64,000 bases of DNA from Pseudoxanthomonas composti (GCF_004122095.1 NZ_SAWZ01000001.1:248001-312000), one strand, 5' to 3'. Shown: positions 16,910-26,453, counted from the stretch's first letter. The notes: generated from the sequence alone by a model not told the origin. Numbers and translations: made by a program.

Positions 16910-17536
16910 TCAGGAGTTCTTCAACACGATCTGGTAGACCACCGCGCCCGCTTCCTGGCAGCGGTCGATGGCCTTCTCCAAGATCTCGAAGAATTCCTTC
17001 AGCAGGAACATCTGCAGGCTGTCCAGGCGGCCAGAGTAGATGTCGCGATACAGCTCCAGCATGAGGCGGTCGGCCTCGTTCTCCAGCGCGCGCAGTTTCT
17101 CGTACAGGGCGGTGGTGCGGTCCAGGTTCATCTTGGGCAGCACGTCCACCATCTCCTTCACCACCCCGGCGGCCTGTTCCAGCATGGCCGCGCGCGGGGC
17201 GAAATCGATGTGCTCCAGGTGCTTGATCGCCAACGAGTAGCGGTCGGCGAACTTCTCCACCTGCTTGGGGATCTTGTGCAGGGCCGAGCCCAGCGCCTCG
17301 ATGTCCTCGCGCTCGATCGGGGTGATGAAGCTGTCCACCAGTGCCTGGCCGATCTTGTCCGAGGCCTGGCGCTCGCGCTGGCGGGCCAGCTTGAAGGCGT
17401 CCAGCGCCGGCTGGCGGTCGGCGCTCTTCATCATCGCGTGCAGCGCCTTGGTGCTGTCGTAGGCGGCGTCGGCGGCCTCGTCGAGCAGGGTGTAGAACTG
17501 CTGGCCGGAACCGAAGATGGTCTGCAGAGAAAACAT
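16910..17536 (-). CDS. DUF47 family PhoU-like protein (Pit accessory)
   Basis: 208 residues, all-helical and soluble, with the DUF47/TIGR00153 pattern (FYTLLDEAADAAYDSTKAL at the start, FITPIEREDIEALGSAL, and EFFEILEKAIDRCQEAGAVV at the end). DUF47 proteins are PhoU-like regulators nearly always encoded upstream of a Pit transporter, as here, and are thought to control its activity. The pair is likely one operon ending at the terminator at 15577-15612. Confidence 0.92.
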   Translation of the reverse strand: MFSLQTIFGSGQQFYTLLDEAADAAYDSTKALHAMMKSADRQPALDAFKLARQRERQASDKIGQALVDSFITPIEREDIEALGSALHKIPKQVEKFADRYSLAIKHLEHIDFAPRAAMLEQAAGVVKEMVDVLPKMNLDRTTALYEKLRALENEADRLMLELYRDIYSGRLDSLQMFLLKEFFEILEKAIDRCQEAGAVVYQIVLKNS

Positions 17537-17840
17537 CGGGCAATCCCGCCGTCGCGGAGTGGACGGCTCAGGGGGCGAATTATGACAGCTCCGCCGCCGC
17601 CGTCGCCCCTGGCGGCCCCCCCCACCGCGCCCCGGCCAGGGGGCACCACGCCACGCTCACCGGCTTGCTTGCAATCTTGCAAGCCCCGAAACCGGGCATC
17701 GCTCGCTGGCTTTGCTAGACTCCCCCGGCGCCCTCACCGGCGCACCCTATGGACGACGACCCCACGCACCCTCGCCGCCCCGCGACCGCGGCCCCCGCCG
17801 GACACGTTCCGCCCTCCCCTTTTGAGCAGGAGGCCGCGAC
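17537..17840. other. Divergent intergenic region
   Basis: A 304-base gap between the DUF47 gene and the CorC-like gene. It holds a C-rich stretch, an inverted repeat GGCTTGC / GCAAGCC at 17662-17685, and a TAGACT at 17716-17721 that might be a -10 box for the plus-strand gene. There is no gene in it. Confidence 0.5.
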
Positions 17841-19157
17841 GTGCTGGAGCTGCTGATCGTCTTGTTCCTGATCGTCCTCAACGCCTTCTTCGCCCTGTCG
17901 GAGATGGCCCTGATGACCTCGCGCAAGCTGCGCCTGAAGCAGATGGCCGCCGACAGCCGCGGTGCCCGCGCGGCGCTGGCGCTGGCCGAGCATCCCGACA
18001 ACCTGCTGTCCACGGTGCAGATCGGCATCAACCTGATCGGCATCCTGGGCGGCGTGTTCGGCGGCGACGCCATCGGCGCGATCATCGCCGGCTGGCTGTC
18101 CGGCTGGGTCCCGGGCATCGACCAGTACGCCGGCAAGATCGGCGTGGCCACCGCGGTGACGCTGATCACCGCCGGCTATGTGATCTTCGGCGAGCTGATC
18201 CCCAAGCGCCTGGCCTTGACCAACCCGGAGAAGATCGCCGCGGTAGTCGCCATCCCGCTGACCTGGCTGCTGCGCATGGCGCGCCCGGTGGTGTTCCTCC
18301 TGGGCGCCATCAACCGCGGCGTCCTGCGGCTGATGGGCATCAAGGACGACGCCCGCCACGCGGTCACCGAAGAGGAGATCCGCCTGCTGGTCAGCGAGAG
18401 CCACGAGCAGGGCGTGATCGACGACGACGAGCGCAACATGGTCAACCGCGTGCTGCGCCTGGGCGACCGTACCGCCGACAGCCTGATGACCCCGCGCAAG
18501 CGCATCATCTGGCTGGATGTGGCCGCGCCCTACGCCGACAACCTCCAGACCATGCGCCAGTCGCGCTACTCGCGCTTCCCGGTCTACAGGAACAACGACC
18601 AGGAGGTGGTCGGCATCCTGGAGGTGAAGTCCCTGCTGGACCGTATCGCCGATCACTCGCCGGAGCTGTTCACCGAGCTGCGCGAGCCGCTGTTCGTGTC
18701 CGAGTCCACCCATGCGATGAAGCTGCTGGAGATCCTGCGCGAAGAGCAGCAGTCGCTGGCCCTGGTGGTGGACGAGTACGGCGAGATCCAGGGCATGGTG
18801 ACGCTGAGCGACCTGATGAACGCGGTGGTCGGCCGCTACCACCAGGCCGCGGACAACCCGGACCCGAGCGCGCTGGTGGTGACCCGCGAGGACGGCTCGA
18901 TGCTGATCGACGGCTCGCTGTCCAATGACGACCTGCGCGAACTGATGGGGGGCGTGGCGCTGCCACGCGAGGAGGACGGCGACTACCACACCGTGGCCGG
19001 CATGGTGATTGAGCACTTCGGCCGCATCCCGCACACCGGCGAGCATTTCGACTGGGCCGGCTGGCGCATCGAGGTGGTCGATCTGGACGGGGCCCGCGTG
19101 GACAAGCTGCTGCTCAGCCGCCTGCCCGAGGACGAGGAAGATGACACCGTCGGATGA
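17841..19157 (+). CDS. CNNM/CorC family protein (DUF21, CBS pair, CorC_HlyC)
   Basis: 438 residues from a GTG placed after GCAGGAGG. An N-terminal DUF21 membrane domain (LELLIVLFLIVLNAFFALSE, three to four helices, to about residue 190) is followed by a tandem CBS pair (about 205-325, including LMTPRKRIIWLD and LALVVDEYGEIQGMVTLSD) and a CorC_HlyC domain at the C-terminus (DGSLSNDDLRELM to the end). The family includes Mg2+/Co2+ export or resistance proteins; the old name hemolysin is misleading. The last 17 bases overlap the start of the next gene. Confidence 0.93.
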   Translation: MLELLIVLFLIVLNAFFALSEMALMTSRKLRLKQMAADSRGARAALALAEHPDNLLSTVQIGINLIGILGGVFGGDAIGAIIAGWLSGWVPGIDQYAGKIGVATAVTLITAGYVIFGELIPKRLALTNPEKIAAVVAIPLTWLLRMARPVVFLLGAINRGVLRLMGIKDDARHAVTEEEIRLLVSESHEQGVIDDDERNMVNRVLRLGDRTADSLMTPRKRIIWLDVAAPYADNLQTMRQSRYSRFPVYRNNDQEVVGILEVKSLLDRIADHSPELFTELREPLFVSESTHAMKLLEILREEQQSLALVVDEYGEIQGMVTLSDLMNAVVGRYHQAADNPDPSALVVTREDGSMLIDGSLSNDDLRELMGGVALPREEDGDYHTVAGMVIEHFGRIPHTGEHFDWAGWRIEVVDLDGARVDKLLLSRLPEDEEDDTVG

Positions 19158-19788
19158 GCCGCAGCGCCCCGGTGCCGCGACCCATGCGGCCGGCACCCGC
19201 GATGTGCTGGACCAGCTGGCGGCCGGGGATCCGGAAGCGCGCATCCCCTTGGGCGAGGTCATGGCCGACCTGCAGCAGAGCGCCTTCGGCATGCTGCTGT
19301 TCATCGCCGTGCTGCCCTCGTTCCTGCCGGTGCCGGGCCTGGCCGGCGGCATCAGCGGCCCGCTGGTGATGCTGGTCGGCGCGCAGCTGCTGATCGGTCT
19401 GCGCAAGCCATGGATCCCTCGCTTCATGGCCGTGCGCGGGCCGCACCGCAGCTCCATCGTGCGCTTCCGCGACCTGATGGCCCGCCCGCTGGGCTGGCTG
19501 GAAAAAGCCGTGCGCCCGCGCCTGCAGTCCACGCTGGACAGCCGCATGCTCGGCGCGGTCACCGGCGCGCTGCTGATCGGCCTGGGCCTGCTGCTGGCGC
19601 TGCCCATCCCGTTCACCAATTACCTGTTCGGCGTCTTGCTGCTGTTGTTCGTGTTCGCGCTGCTGGAGCGCGACGGCCTGCTGATGCTGGTGGCCTGGCT
19701 GGTGGGTGCGATCGCGGTGGTGGTGTTCGGGTTCCTGTCCGGGAACCTGGTGCAGATGACGATGGACCTGTTCCAGCGCTGGAGCTGA
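19141..19788 (+). CDS. ExoD-like membrane protein
   Basis: 215 residues from the ATG at 19141, which overlaps the preceding gene by 17 bases. The sequence has the exopolysaccharide-synthesis ExoD pattern: LDQLAAGDPEARIPLGEVM, then FGMLLFIAVLPSFLPVPGL and paired hydrophobic C-terminal helices. ExoD was named from Rhizobium alkali/exopolysaccharide phenotypes; its molecular function is unknown. Overlap with the CorC-like gene suggests joint expression and possibly linked ion or envelope homeostasis. Confidence 0.88.
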   Translation: MTPSDEPQRPGAATHAAGTRDVLDQLAAGDPEARIPLGEVMADLQQSAFGMLLFIAVLPSFLPVPGLAGGISGPLVMLVGAQLLIGLRKPWIPRFMAVRGPHRSSIVRFRDLMARPLGWLEKAVRPRLQSTLDSRMLGAVTGALLIGLGLLLALPIPFTNYLFGVLLLLFVFALLERDGLLMLVAWLVGAIAVVVFGFLSGNLVQMTMDLFQRWS

Positions 19789-19811
19789 GCGGCTGGCGCA
19801 GGCCGCTGGCC

Positions 19812-21929
19812 TTAGCGCAGCAGCTGGTCGAACTCGGCCGAGGTCATCGGATAACCGAACCAGTAGCCCTGGGCCAGGTCGCAGCCGCGCTCGTGCAGCA
19901 GGTCGGCCTGGGCCTCCTTCTCCACGCCTTCGGCCACCACCGTGATCCCCAGCGAGTGGGCCATGGCGATGATGGCCGTGGTCAGGGCCAGGTCGTCGGG
20001 GTCGCGCTGCAGGTCGGCGATGAAGCTGCGGTCGATCTTGACCCCGTCCACCGGCACGCGCCGCAAGTGGCTCAGCCCGGAAAAGCCGGTGCCGAAATCG
20101 TCCAGCCACACCCGCACTCCGGCGCGATGCAGCTTGGACAGCAGCGCGCTGGCGTGCGCCTCGTCACTGATGACCGCCGTCTCGGTCAGCTCCAGGTGCA
20201 GGCGCGAGGCCGGCAGGCCCGCGTCGCGCAGGCAGCCGGCGACCAGCTCGGGCAGGTCGCCGCTGTGCAGCTGGCGCGCGGACACGTTCACCGACACGAA
20301 CGGCAAATCCGACGGCGCCAGCCCCGCCCCCCAGCGCGCCGCTGCCGCACAGGCCGTGCGCAGGACCTGGGGCCCGATGATCTCGATCAGCCCGCTGTGC
20401 TCGGCCACATCGATGAACACCGAAGGCGGCACCGACCCCAGCTGCGGGTGCTGCCAGCGCAGCAGCGCCTCGGCCCCGACCACCTTGCGGTCGGACAGGC
20501 GGTGGATCGGCTGGTACAGCAGGCTCAGCTCGCCGCGCTCCCAGGCGCCGCGCAGCTCTTGCTCCATGCGCACGCGCCGCTCCACCGCCTGGTCCATCGC
20601 CCGGCTGTAGAAGCGGTAGCAGTTCTTGCCGGCCATCTTGGCCTGGTACATGGCCACATCGCCGTTCTTCATCAGCGCCGTGGCCCCGGAGGCATCCTCA
20701 GGGAACAGGGTGATGCCGATCGAAGTGCCCAGGAACACCTGCCGCCCCTGCACCACCAGCGGCTGGCCAAGGTCGCGCGCCAGTTGCTCGGCCAGGGCCG
20801 AGGCGACCTCGCGGACCTGCCCGTCCTGCACCAGGATCACGAACTCGTCGCCACCGAAGCGCGCCAGCAGCGCGTCGTCGCCGCCCAGGCGCTCGACCGT
20901 GGCGCGGATGCGATGGGCGAACTGCACCAGCACCTCATCGCCAGCCTCGTGGCCCAACGTGTCGTTGACCCGCTTGAAGTCGTCGATATCGGCGAACAGC
21001 AACGCCAGCTCGCGCCCGGCGCCACGCAGCAGCATCAGCCGATGGTCCAGGCTCTCGCGGAAGGCCAGCCGGTTGGTCAGGCCGGTCAAGGCGTCGGTGT
21101 AGGCCATGCGCCGCACGTCGCGATCGTGCTGGGCGATGCGGGCGTTCATGTCCACGAAGGAGCGCACCAGCTCGCCCATCTCGTCCTGGCGGCGGCTGAC
21201 CAGGTGGCTGGCGTCGTAGTCGCCGCTGCCGATGGCGCGGGTGGCCTCGGACAGCTGGCGGATCGGGCGGATGACCGTGCGCTGCACATAGGCGGCGATG
21301 GCCAGCAGCAGCACCCCCAGCACCACCAGCAGGCCGATCAGCAGCTGGCTCTGCCGCTCGCGCAGCGTCGCCAGGTGCCCACGCAAGGACTGCGCCGCCT
21401 TCAGCTGGGTGCCTCGCACCTGCTTGAGGGAGTAACCGATGCGCACCCCACCCAAGGTCTCGCCGCCCACCCGCACCGGCTGGGAGACATCCAGCACCTG
21501 GTCGGACCATTGCACCAGCGGGCCGCTGCCGGAGGCGGCACGGGCGGCCAGCGGGTCTTCCATGGGCTGCCCGTAACGGGTGATGTCCAGCGACCCGTCG
21601 TGCAGCACGCGCCGGTCACGGTCGAACACCAGCACGTAGGCCACGTCCGGCTGGCGCGCGGTGGCGCTGACGATGTCGCCGATGGCCTGCATGTCGGAGA
21701 AGTACATCGGGTTGGCCAGCGCATCGGACAGCTGCTGGGCCATCGCCGTGCCGCGACGCTCCATGCTCTCGCTGGCCATGGACCGCACGGCCTCGCCGCC
21801 GAGGCGGTCGATCTCATCCTGCAGCGCGGTCTGCCGCGCCATCAACACCACCACCAGGCCGGCCACCAGGGCCAGGACCAGGGTCATGCCCACCAGGTAG
21901 CGGGCCTGCAGCCCGAAGCGCAGCCTCAT
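19812..21929 (-). CDS. Membrane GGDEF-EAL c-di-GMP enzyme with HAMP
   Basis: 705 residues: TM helix (13-30), periplasmic sensor region (about 35-190), second TM (195-215), HAMP (216-270), GGDEF domain with intact FGGDEF (359-363), and EAL domain with intact EALLRW (487-489), LELTETA, DDFGTGFSG, KIDRSF and EGVE motifs. Both synthesis and breakdown of c-di-GMP look possible. No clear RxxD inhibitory site stands before the GGDEF loop (GDDA at that place). Its ATG overlaps the stop of the PhnD-like gene by four bases, so the binding protein probably feeds signals to this sensor. Confidence 0.95.
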   Translation of the reverse strand: MRLRFGLQARYLVGMTLVLALVAGLVVVLMARQTALQDEIDRLGGEAVRSMASESMERRGTAMAQQLSDALANPMYFSDMQAIGDIVSATARQPDVAYVLVFDRDRRVLHDGSLDITRYGQPMEDPLAARAASGSGPLVQWSDQVLDVSQPVRVGGETLGGVRIGYSLKQVRGTQLKAAQSLRGHLATLRERQSQLLIGLLVVLGVLLLAIAAYVQRTVIRPIRQLSEATRAIGSGDYDASHLVSRRQDEMGELVRSFVDMNARIAQHDRDVRRMAYTDALTGLTNRLAFRESLDHRLMLLRGAGRELALLFADIDDFKRVNDTLGHEAGDEVLVQFAHRIRATVERLGGDDALLARFGGDEFVILVQDGQVREVASALAEQLARDLGQPLVVQGRQVFLGTSIGITLFPEDASGATALMKNGDVAMYQAKMAGKNCYRFYSRAMDQAVERRVRMEQELRGAWERGELSLLYQPIHRLSDRKVVGAEALLRWQHPQLGSVPPSVFIDVAEHSGLIEIIGPQVLRTACAAAARWGAGLAPSDLPFVSVNVSARQLHSGDLPELVAGCLRDAGLPASRLHLELTETAVISDEAHASALLSKLHRAGVRVWLDDFGTGFSGLSHLRRVPVDGVKIDRSFIADLQRDPDDLALTTAIIAMAHSLGITVVAEGVEKEAQADLLHERGCDLAQGYWFGYPMTSAEFDQLLR

Positions 21930-22921
21930 TCCAGCGCGTCCCGCACCTGGGCTGCCCCGGCGGACAACTGCTCCAAGGCCTGGCGTGTCGGCGCGTCCAC
22001 CTCCAGGAACCGCGTGGTGCCGAAGAAGCGCCGCAGCGCCTGCTGGCCTTCCGGCTCACGCGATGCTTCCAGCAGGACCTGGCGCAGGCGCGCCTCCACC
22101 GGCGCCGGCAGGTCGGCACGCACCATTTCCAGCGCACGCGGGTACTCGGCCGTGCGGTGGATCACCTCGAGCTGGTTGCGAAAGGAGGCCGGCATGCGGC
22201 GGTCATCGTTCCAGTCCAGGTCGCTGACCGCGCCGGCATCCACCATGCCCTTGGCGACCCAGGTGGAGATGTTCAGTTCAGAACGCGCGAACAGGTAGCC
22301 GACCTTGCCGCGGTTGACCGACTCGCGCGGCGACAACATCAGCTCCGGGCGCAGCCCCGCCTGCAGCAGGGTCATGGCCGGCACCAGATAGGCGCTGGTG
22401 GAGGACGTGCTTTGGAATGCGACGCTGCGCCCGACCAGATCGGCCAGCGTGTGGATGCCGCTGCCGCGGCGCACGATGAACAAACTGCGGTAGCGGCTGA
22501 CGCCGTTGCGCTCGGTCAGCAGCAGCGGCTTGGCCCCGCTGCGTCGCTGTAGCTGCATGCCGGTGCCAGCGGTCTCGGTGACCCAGTCCACCCGGCCGCT
22601 GCGCAGGTAGATCGCCATCTGCTGCGGATCGCGCGCCATCAGCACCCGGCCCTCGGTGATGCCGACATCGCGCATGCGCGGCACCACATAGTCCAGCAGG
22701 GGGCGCAACTGCTCGTAATGCGCGCGGGGATCGTCGCTGATGCGCCCCAGCACCAGGACATGCCCGCCCTCGGAGACCGGGGCGGGCAAGGCCTTGGAGG
22801 TGCTCTGCGCCATGGCCGCCCAGGCAACGAGACAGGACAGCAGCAATCCGAGGCCAACGCAGGCACGATGTCGCACGAAACGGGCTCTCCCGGATGATCC
22901 GAGCACGTTAGCCCAATTCAT
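21926..22921 (-). CDS. PhnD-like periplasmic phosphate/phosphonate-type binding protein
   Basis: 331 residues with a signal peptide (hydrophobic VGLGLLLSCLVAWAAMA, cleavage after AMA or nearby). The mature part has the periplasmic-binding fold of the PhnD/SsuA group: HYEQLRPLLDYVVPRMRDVG, SGRVDWVTETAGT, VGRSVAFQSTSSTSAYLVPA. No ABC permease or ATPase gene is adjacent; instead it is joined by ATGA overlaps to trmJ upstream and the GGDEF-EAL gene downstream. This suggests a ligand sensor for the cyclase/phosphodiesterase rather than an uptake protein. Ligand unknown. Confidence 0.88.
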   Translation of the reverse strand: MNWANVLGSSGRARFVRHRACVGLGLLLSCLVAWAAMAQSTSKALPAPVSEGGHVLVLGRISDDPRAHYEQLRPLLDYVVPRMRDVGITEGRVLMARDPQQMAIYLRSGRVDWVTETAGTGMQLQRRSGAKPLLLTERNGVSRYRSLFIVRRGSGIHTLADLVGRSVAFQSTSSTSAYLVPAMTLLQAGLRPELMLSPRESVNRGKVGYLFARSELNISTWVAKGMVDAGAVSDLDWNDDRRMPASFRNQLEVIHRTAEYPRALEMVRADLPAPVEARLRQVLLEASREPEGQQALRRFFGTTRFLEVDAPTRQALEQLSAGAAQVRDALE

Positions 22922-23715
22922 TCCCGCCGGACAACACCGCCCTCAACCGCCAGCCGCGCCATGCGCTGGGCATCGGCGAGGATGCCGCGCAGCAGCCGCA
23001 CTTCCTGCTCGCTCAGGTCGCTGCGCAGGAACAGGCGCCGCAGCTTGCGCATCGCCGAATCCGGGGTGCGGCCCTTGTGGAAGTCGATCTCGTCCAGGGT
23101 CTGCCCCAGCTGGGTGAAAAAGCCCTCCAGCTGCGCGTGGCTGGCCAGGACGGCATCGGCCGCAGGCTCGGCCGCGGCGAACTGCTCCGGCGCGGCCAGC
23201 CGCACCTCATAAGCCAGGATCTGCACCGCCGCGGCCAGGTTGAGCGAGCTGTACTCGGGGTTGGCCGGGATATGCACCGCGGCATGGCACAGCTGCAGTT
23301 CCTCGTTGGTCAGGCCGGTGCGCTCGCGCCCGAACACGAAGGCCACCACCCCCTCGCTACTGGCCTGCACCGCCCGGGCGGCGGCCTGGCGCGGGGCGTA
23401 CTCGTCCAGCGCCACCCGCCGCGCACGGGCGGTGCTGCCCAGCACCAGGCGACAGTCGGACACGGCCTCGGCCAGCGTGGCGGTGACGCGCGCCTGGGCC
23501 AGCAGGTCATCGGCGCCCGCGGCGCGACGGAAGGCCTCATCGGCCGGGAAGTCCTCCGGCGCCACCAGCACCAGCTCGGACAGGCCCATGGTCTTGAGCG
23601 CGCGGGCGGCCGCGCCGATGTTGCCAGGGTGCTGGGTGCCCACCAGGACGAAGCGGATACGGGAGGCGAAGGCGTCGCCGCGCCAGGCAACGGCGGAAAG
23701 GTCTGGGTCGTTCAT
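22918..23715 (-). CDS. trmJ: tRNA (cytidine/uridine-2'-O-)-methyltransferase TrmJ
   Basis: 265 residues from the ATG at 23715, chosen because SpoU-family homology begins soon after (IRFVLVGTQHPGNIGAAARA). Motifs of the knotted methyltransferase fold follow: VAFVFGRERTGLTNEEL and IPANPEYSSLNLAAAVQILAYE. The C-terminal extension is helical and TrmJ-like. It methylates the ribose of position 32 in tRNA anticodon loops. It is divergent from suhB, as is common in gammaproteobacteria, and overlaps the PhnD-like gene by four bases. Confidence 0.93.
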   Translation of the reverse strand: MNDPDLSAVAWRGDAFASRIRFVLVGTQHPGNIGAAARALKTMGLSELVLVAPEDFPADEAFRRAAGADDLLAQARVTATLAEAVSDCRLVLGSTARARRVALDEYAPRQAAARAVQASSEGVVAFVFGRERTGLTNEELQLCHAAVHIPANPEYSSLNLAAAVQILAYEVRLAAPEQFAAAEPAADAVLASHAQLEGFFTQLGQTLDEIDFHKGRTPDSAMRKLRRLFLRSDLSEQEVRLLRGILADAQRMARLAVEGGVVRRE

Positions 23716-23812
23716 CCGCAGATGGTAAACTGCCCGACCGGCGTCAGTCCGCATGACGCCTGGCGCTCTTTCCCACCGCCCGCTATCGCTGCCTGTCCGA
23801 GGTCGTTTCGCC

Positions 23813-24637
23813 ATGCTCAATCCCGTTGTCACCGTCATGACCAAGGCCGCACGCTCCGGAGGTGGGGTTCTGCTGCGCAACATCGCCAAGCTCGGCAGCC
23901 TGAACGTGGTCGAGAAGGGTCGCCAGGACTACGCCAGCGAAGTGGACGCCGATGCGGAGAAGGTCATCATCAAGGAGCTGCGCCGCGGCTATCCCGAGTA
24001 CGGGATCATCGGCGAGGAAGGCGGCTCGCTGGTCGGCAAGAACGCCCGCTTCAATTTCGTGATCGACCCGCTGGACGGCACCAGCAATTACCTGCGCGGC
24101 TTTCCGCACTACTGCGTGTCCATCGCCCTGGTGGACAACGGCGAACCCACCGACGCGGTGATCTACGACCCGCTGCGCAACGAGCTGTTCACCGCCAGCC
24201 GCGGCGCCGGGGCCCAGCTCAACGAGCGCAAGATCCGCGTCAGCGACCGCAAGGACATCGCCGGCGCGGTCATCGGCACCGGCTTCCCGCCGCGCGAGCG
24301 CGCCCGCGCCGGCGCCCAGCTGGACTGCATCCGCGCCCTGCTGGTCCACGCCGAGGACGTGCGCCGCACCGGCTCGGCCGCGCTGGACCTGGCCTATGTG
24401 GCCTGCGGCCGCCTGGACGCGTACTTCGAAGCCGGGGTCAAGGCCTGGGACATCGCCGCCGGCGCCCTGCTGGTGCGCGAAGCCGGTGGCCGCATCAGCG
24501 ACTTCAAGGGCGCCAACACCGCGCGCATGGACGACAAGGGCCCAGACACCCGCCCGCTGCTGGCTGGCAACGTGAAGATCGCCGACTCGCTGCAGAAGGT
24601 CATCAGCGCCTCTGGATATGCGGCTGCGTTCAATTGA
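23813..24637 (+). CDS. suhB: Inositol-1-monophosphatase SuhB
   Basis: 274 residues from the ATG at 23813. Metal-binding motifs of the family are complete: GEEGG near residue 67, [10 protein letters not shown] (Asp85, Asp88), and [16 protein letters not shown] near 213. The enzyme hydrolyses inositol phosphates with Mg2+; in E. coli SuhB also joins the rRNA antitermination complex. The stop codon is immediately followed by a repeat element of AGGAGTGAG words. A TAAACT about 82 bases upstream could be a -10 box. Confidence 0.95.
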   Translation: MLNPVVTVMTKAARSGGGVLLRNIAKLGSLNVVEKGRQDYASEVDADAEKVIIKELRRGYPEYGIIGEEGGSLVGKNARFNFVIDPLDGTSNYLRGFPHYCVSIALVDNGEPTDAVIYDPLRNELFTASRGAGAQLNERKIRVSDRKDIAGAVIGTGFPPRERARAGAQLDCIRALLVHAEDVRRTGSAALDLAYVACGRLDAYFEAGVKAWDIAAGALLVREAGGRISDFKGANTARMDDKGPDTRPLLAGNVKIADSLQKVISASGYAAAFN

Positions 24638-24672
24638 GGCAGGAGTGAGCGGAGAGGAGTGAGGAGTGAGCG
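24638..24672. repeat. AGGAGTGAG word element abutting suhB
   Basis: Directly after the TGA: GGCAGGAGTGAGCGGAGAGG, then AGTGAGGAGTGAG. An equivalent element in opposite orientation ends at the secF stop (25448-25484). Confidence 0.85.
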
Positions 24673-24787
24673 AGGGCGGTGCCAGGGGGCTGATGCCTCA
24701 CTGCCCTTCCCGGGCTCCACTCAACGCCTGACCTGCCCCGCGCCCTAGCCCACCGCCCGAGCGCGTCCGCAAGGCGGCCGAGCCGCA

Positions 24788-25330
24788 CCGTAGGGTGGAT
24801 GGCGCTCTTCCATCCACCATCGCCGAAGCGACGACGCCGATGGATTGAGGCATGTCGCTCGCTCCAACGCGCAAAGCCGTTCGTGGGCGGCTTCCCTCGT
24901 GATCTGCCGCAACGGATGCCTCGGTGGACAAGCTCCGCGTTGTCCACCCTACGTAGGGTGGATGGCGCTTTTCCATCCACCATCGCCGCGAGGCGGATCA
25001 CGTGCATGGAGGGAGGCGTGTGACCCATTCCAGCGCAGCAGCCCTCGGTGCGCGACAGCCCTTGGTGAGCGGCATCGCTTGTGATCGCGCCGCAGCGCGC
25101 GCCTCGGTGGACAAGCTTCGCGTTGTCCACCCTACGTAGGGTGGATGGCCCCCCCCAACCACCATCGAGAAACGACGACGCCGATGGATTGAGGCGTGTC
25201 ATTCGCTCCAACGCGCAAAGCCGTTCGGGGGCGCTCCACTCGTAATCTGGCGCAACGGATGCCTCGGAGGACAAGCTCCGCGTTGTCCACCCTACGTAGG
25301 GTGGATGGCGCTCTTCCATCCACCATCGCC
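24788..25330. repeat. Cluster of triple-hairpin repeats
   Basis: One partial copy (24788-24823) and three fuller copies starting at 24923, 25105 and 25265. Each has GGTGGACAA/TTGTCCACC arms, the palindrome CCACCCTACGTAGGGTGG, and GGTGGATGG/CCATCCACC arms, in inverted order to the copies at 12.8-13.2 kb. A neighbouring stretch starting CGACGACGCCGATGGATTGA occurs at 24829 and 25173, so a unit of about 160 bases is duplicated. The gap between suhB and secF (847 bases) holds only repeats and a terminator. Confidence 0.88.
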
Positions 25331-25378
25331 ATGGCACCAATCTGCGTGTCGGCGTGTCTACCCGGCAGACGGACCATC

Positions 25379-25409
25379 AAAAAAAGCCCGCGCAATGCGC
25401 GGGCTTTTT
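25379..25409. terminator. Bidirectional terminator between suhB and secF
   Basis: AAAAAGCCCGCGC / GCGCGGGCTTTTT, thirteen-base perfect stem, loop AAT. The A-rich 5' side and T-rich 3' side allow termination on both strands. It serves the secF operon and any readthrough from suhB. Confidence 0.92.
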
Positions 25410-25447
25410 GGTATCGCTCGGCAGAAAGGAGTCCGGCAGGCGTCCCA

Positions 25448-25484
25448 CCCCTCACTCCTCACTCCTCCCCACTCACTCCTCGCC
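25448..25484. repeat. AGGAGTGAG word element abutting secF
   Basis: Minus strand reads, right after the secF TGA, GGCGAGGAGTGAGTGGGGAG then GAGTGAGGAGTGAG. It is nearly identical to the element after suhB, forming an inverted pair around the repeat cluster. Confidence 0.85.
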
Positions 25485-26453
25485 TCAAGGCCTGCGCGCC
25501 AGGGCTTCCTCGTCCTTGGCCTTGGGCAACAGGTCCTGCTTGCTGACCTTGAAGGGGCCGATGCTCAGCAGCGGCACGGCCACGATCACCGAGGACACCA
25601 CCACGATCACCGCACCGACCATGTGCGTCTCGGCCAGGCCTTCCATCGAGCGGCCGCCGTAGATGTACAGCGCCAGCGCCGAGAGGAAGAACATCACCGC
25701 GGTGATGATCGTGCGCGACAGGGTCTGGTTGATCGAGCGGTTCAGCACTTCCAGCGGCTCCACCCGCAGCGCGCGGAAGTTCTCGCGGACACGGTCGAAC
25801 ACCACGATGATGTCGTTGATCGCAAAGCCCATCACCGACAGCAGGCCCGCCAACACGGTCAGGTCGAACTCGCGACCCAGCAGCGACATGTAGGCCACGG
25901 TCAGGATCAGGTCGAAGAACGCGGTGATCGAGGCCACCACCGCAAACTTCCATTCGAAGCGGAAGGCGATGTAGATCAGGAAGCCGGCCAGCATGAAGAT
26001 GGTGGCGTACACGCCGTTCATGGCCAGGTCGCGACCGACCTGCGGGCCAATGAATTCACCCGGCTGCACGGTCACCGGATTGGCGTCGCTGGTCACGACC
26101 TTGCGCACGTCCTCGGCCACCGTGCGGGCGGCGTTGTCGTCGTTGTTGTGCTCGCCATGCGGCTGCAGGCGGATCATCAGCTCGTTGCTGCCGCCAGCGT
26201 TCTGGACCTGCGCGCCCTCATAGCCGGACTGCTCCAGGCGCTCACGCACCTGGTCCAGATCGGCGGGCTTTTCGAAGTGCGCGCGCACCAGCGTGCCGCC
26301 GGTGAACTCCAGCGCGTAGTTGAAGCCCTTGAGGCCGATGATGGCGAAGGAGGCGACCAGCAGGACCAGCATCAGCGCCAGCACGGGGTAGCGCGGCCGC
26401 ATGAAGTCGATCTTGGTGTCGTTGGGGATGATGTGCAGCGGGAACAGCTTCAT
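25485..26453 (-). CDS. secF: Protein translocase subunit SecF
   Basis: 322 residues with six helices and a periplasmic loop. The N-terminal FALEFTGGT-type motif appears as LEFTGGTLVRAHF, and the C-terminal half has the RND-type region (LSVMGFAINDIIVVFDRVRENFR). SecF with SecD uses the proton gradient to complete export through SecYEG. Fourth and last gene of the yajC-secD-secF cluster order; 65 bases separate it from secD and hold a hairpin. Confidence 0.96.
   Translation of the reverse strand: MKLFPLHIIPNDTKIDFMRPRYPVLALMLVLLVASFAIIGLKGFNYALEFTGGTLVRAHFEKPADLDQVRERLEQSGYEGAQVQNAGGSNELMIRLQPHGEHNNDDNAARTVAEDVRKVVTSDANPVTVQPGEFIGPQVGRDLAMNGVYATIFMLAGFLIYIAFRFEWKFAVVASITAFFDLILTVAYMSLLGREFDLTVLAGLLSVMGFAINDIIVVFDRVRENFRALRVEPLEVLNRSINQTLSRTIITAVMFFLSALALYIYGGRSMEGLAETHMVGAVIVVVSSVIVAVPLLSIGPFKVSKQDLLPKAKDEEALARRP

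Noticed and set aside
19410-22298. 962-codon plus-strand open frame
   Set aside because: Runs antisense to the GGDEF-EAL and PhnD-like genes whose motifs are complete on the other strand.
24652-25546. Short frames in the suhB-secF gap
   Set aside because: All are built from repeats and share peptides such as HPPYVGWTTRSLST in several copies; no protein-like features.
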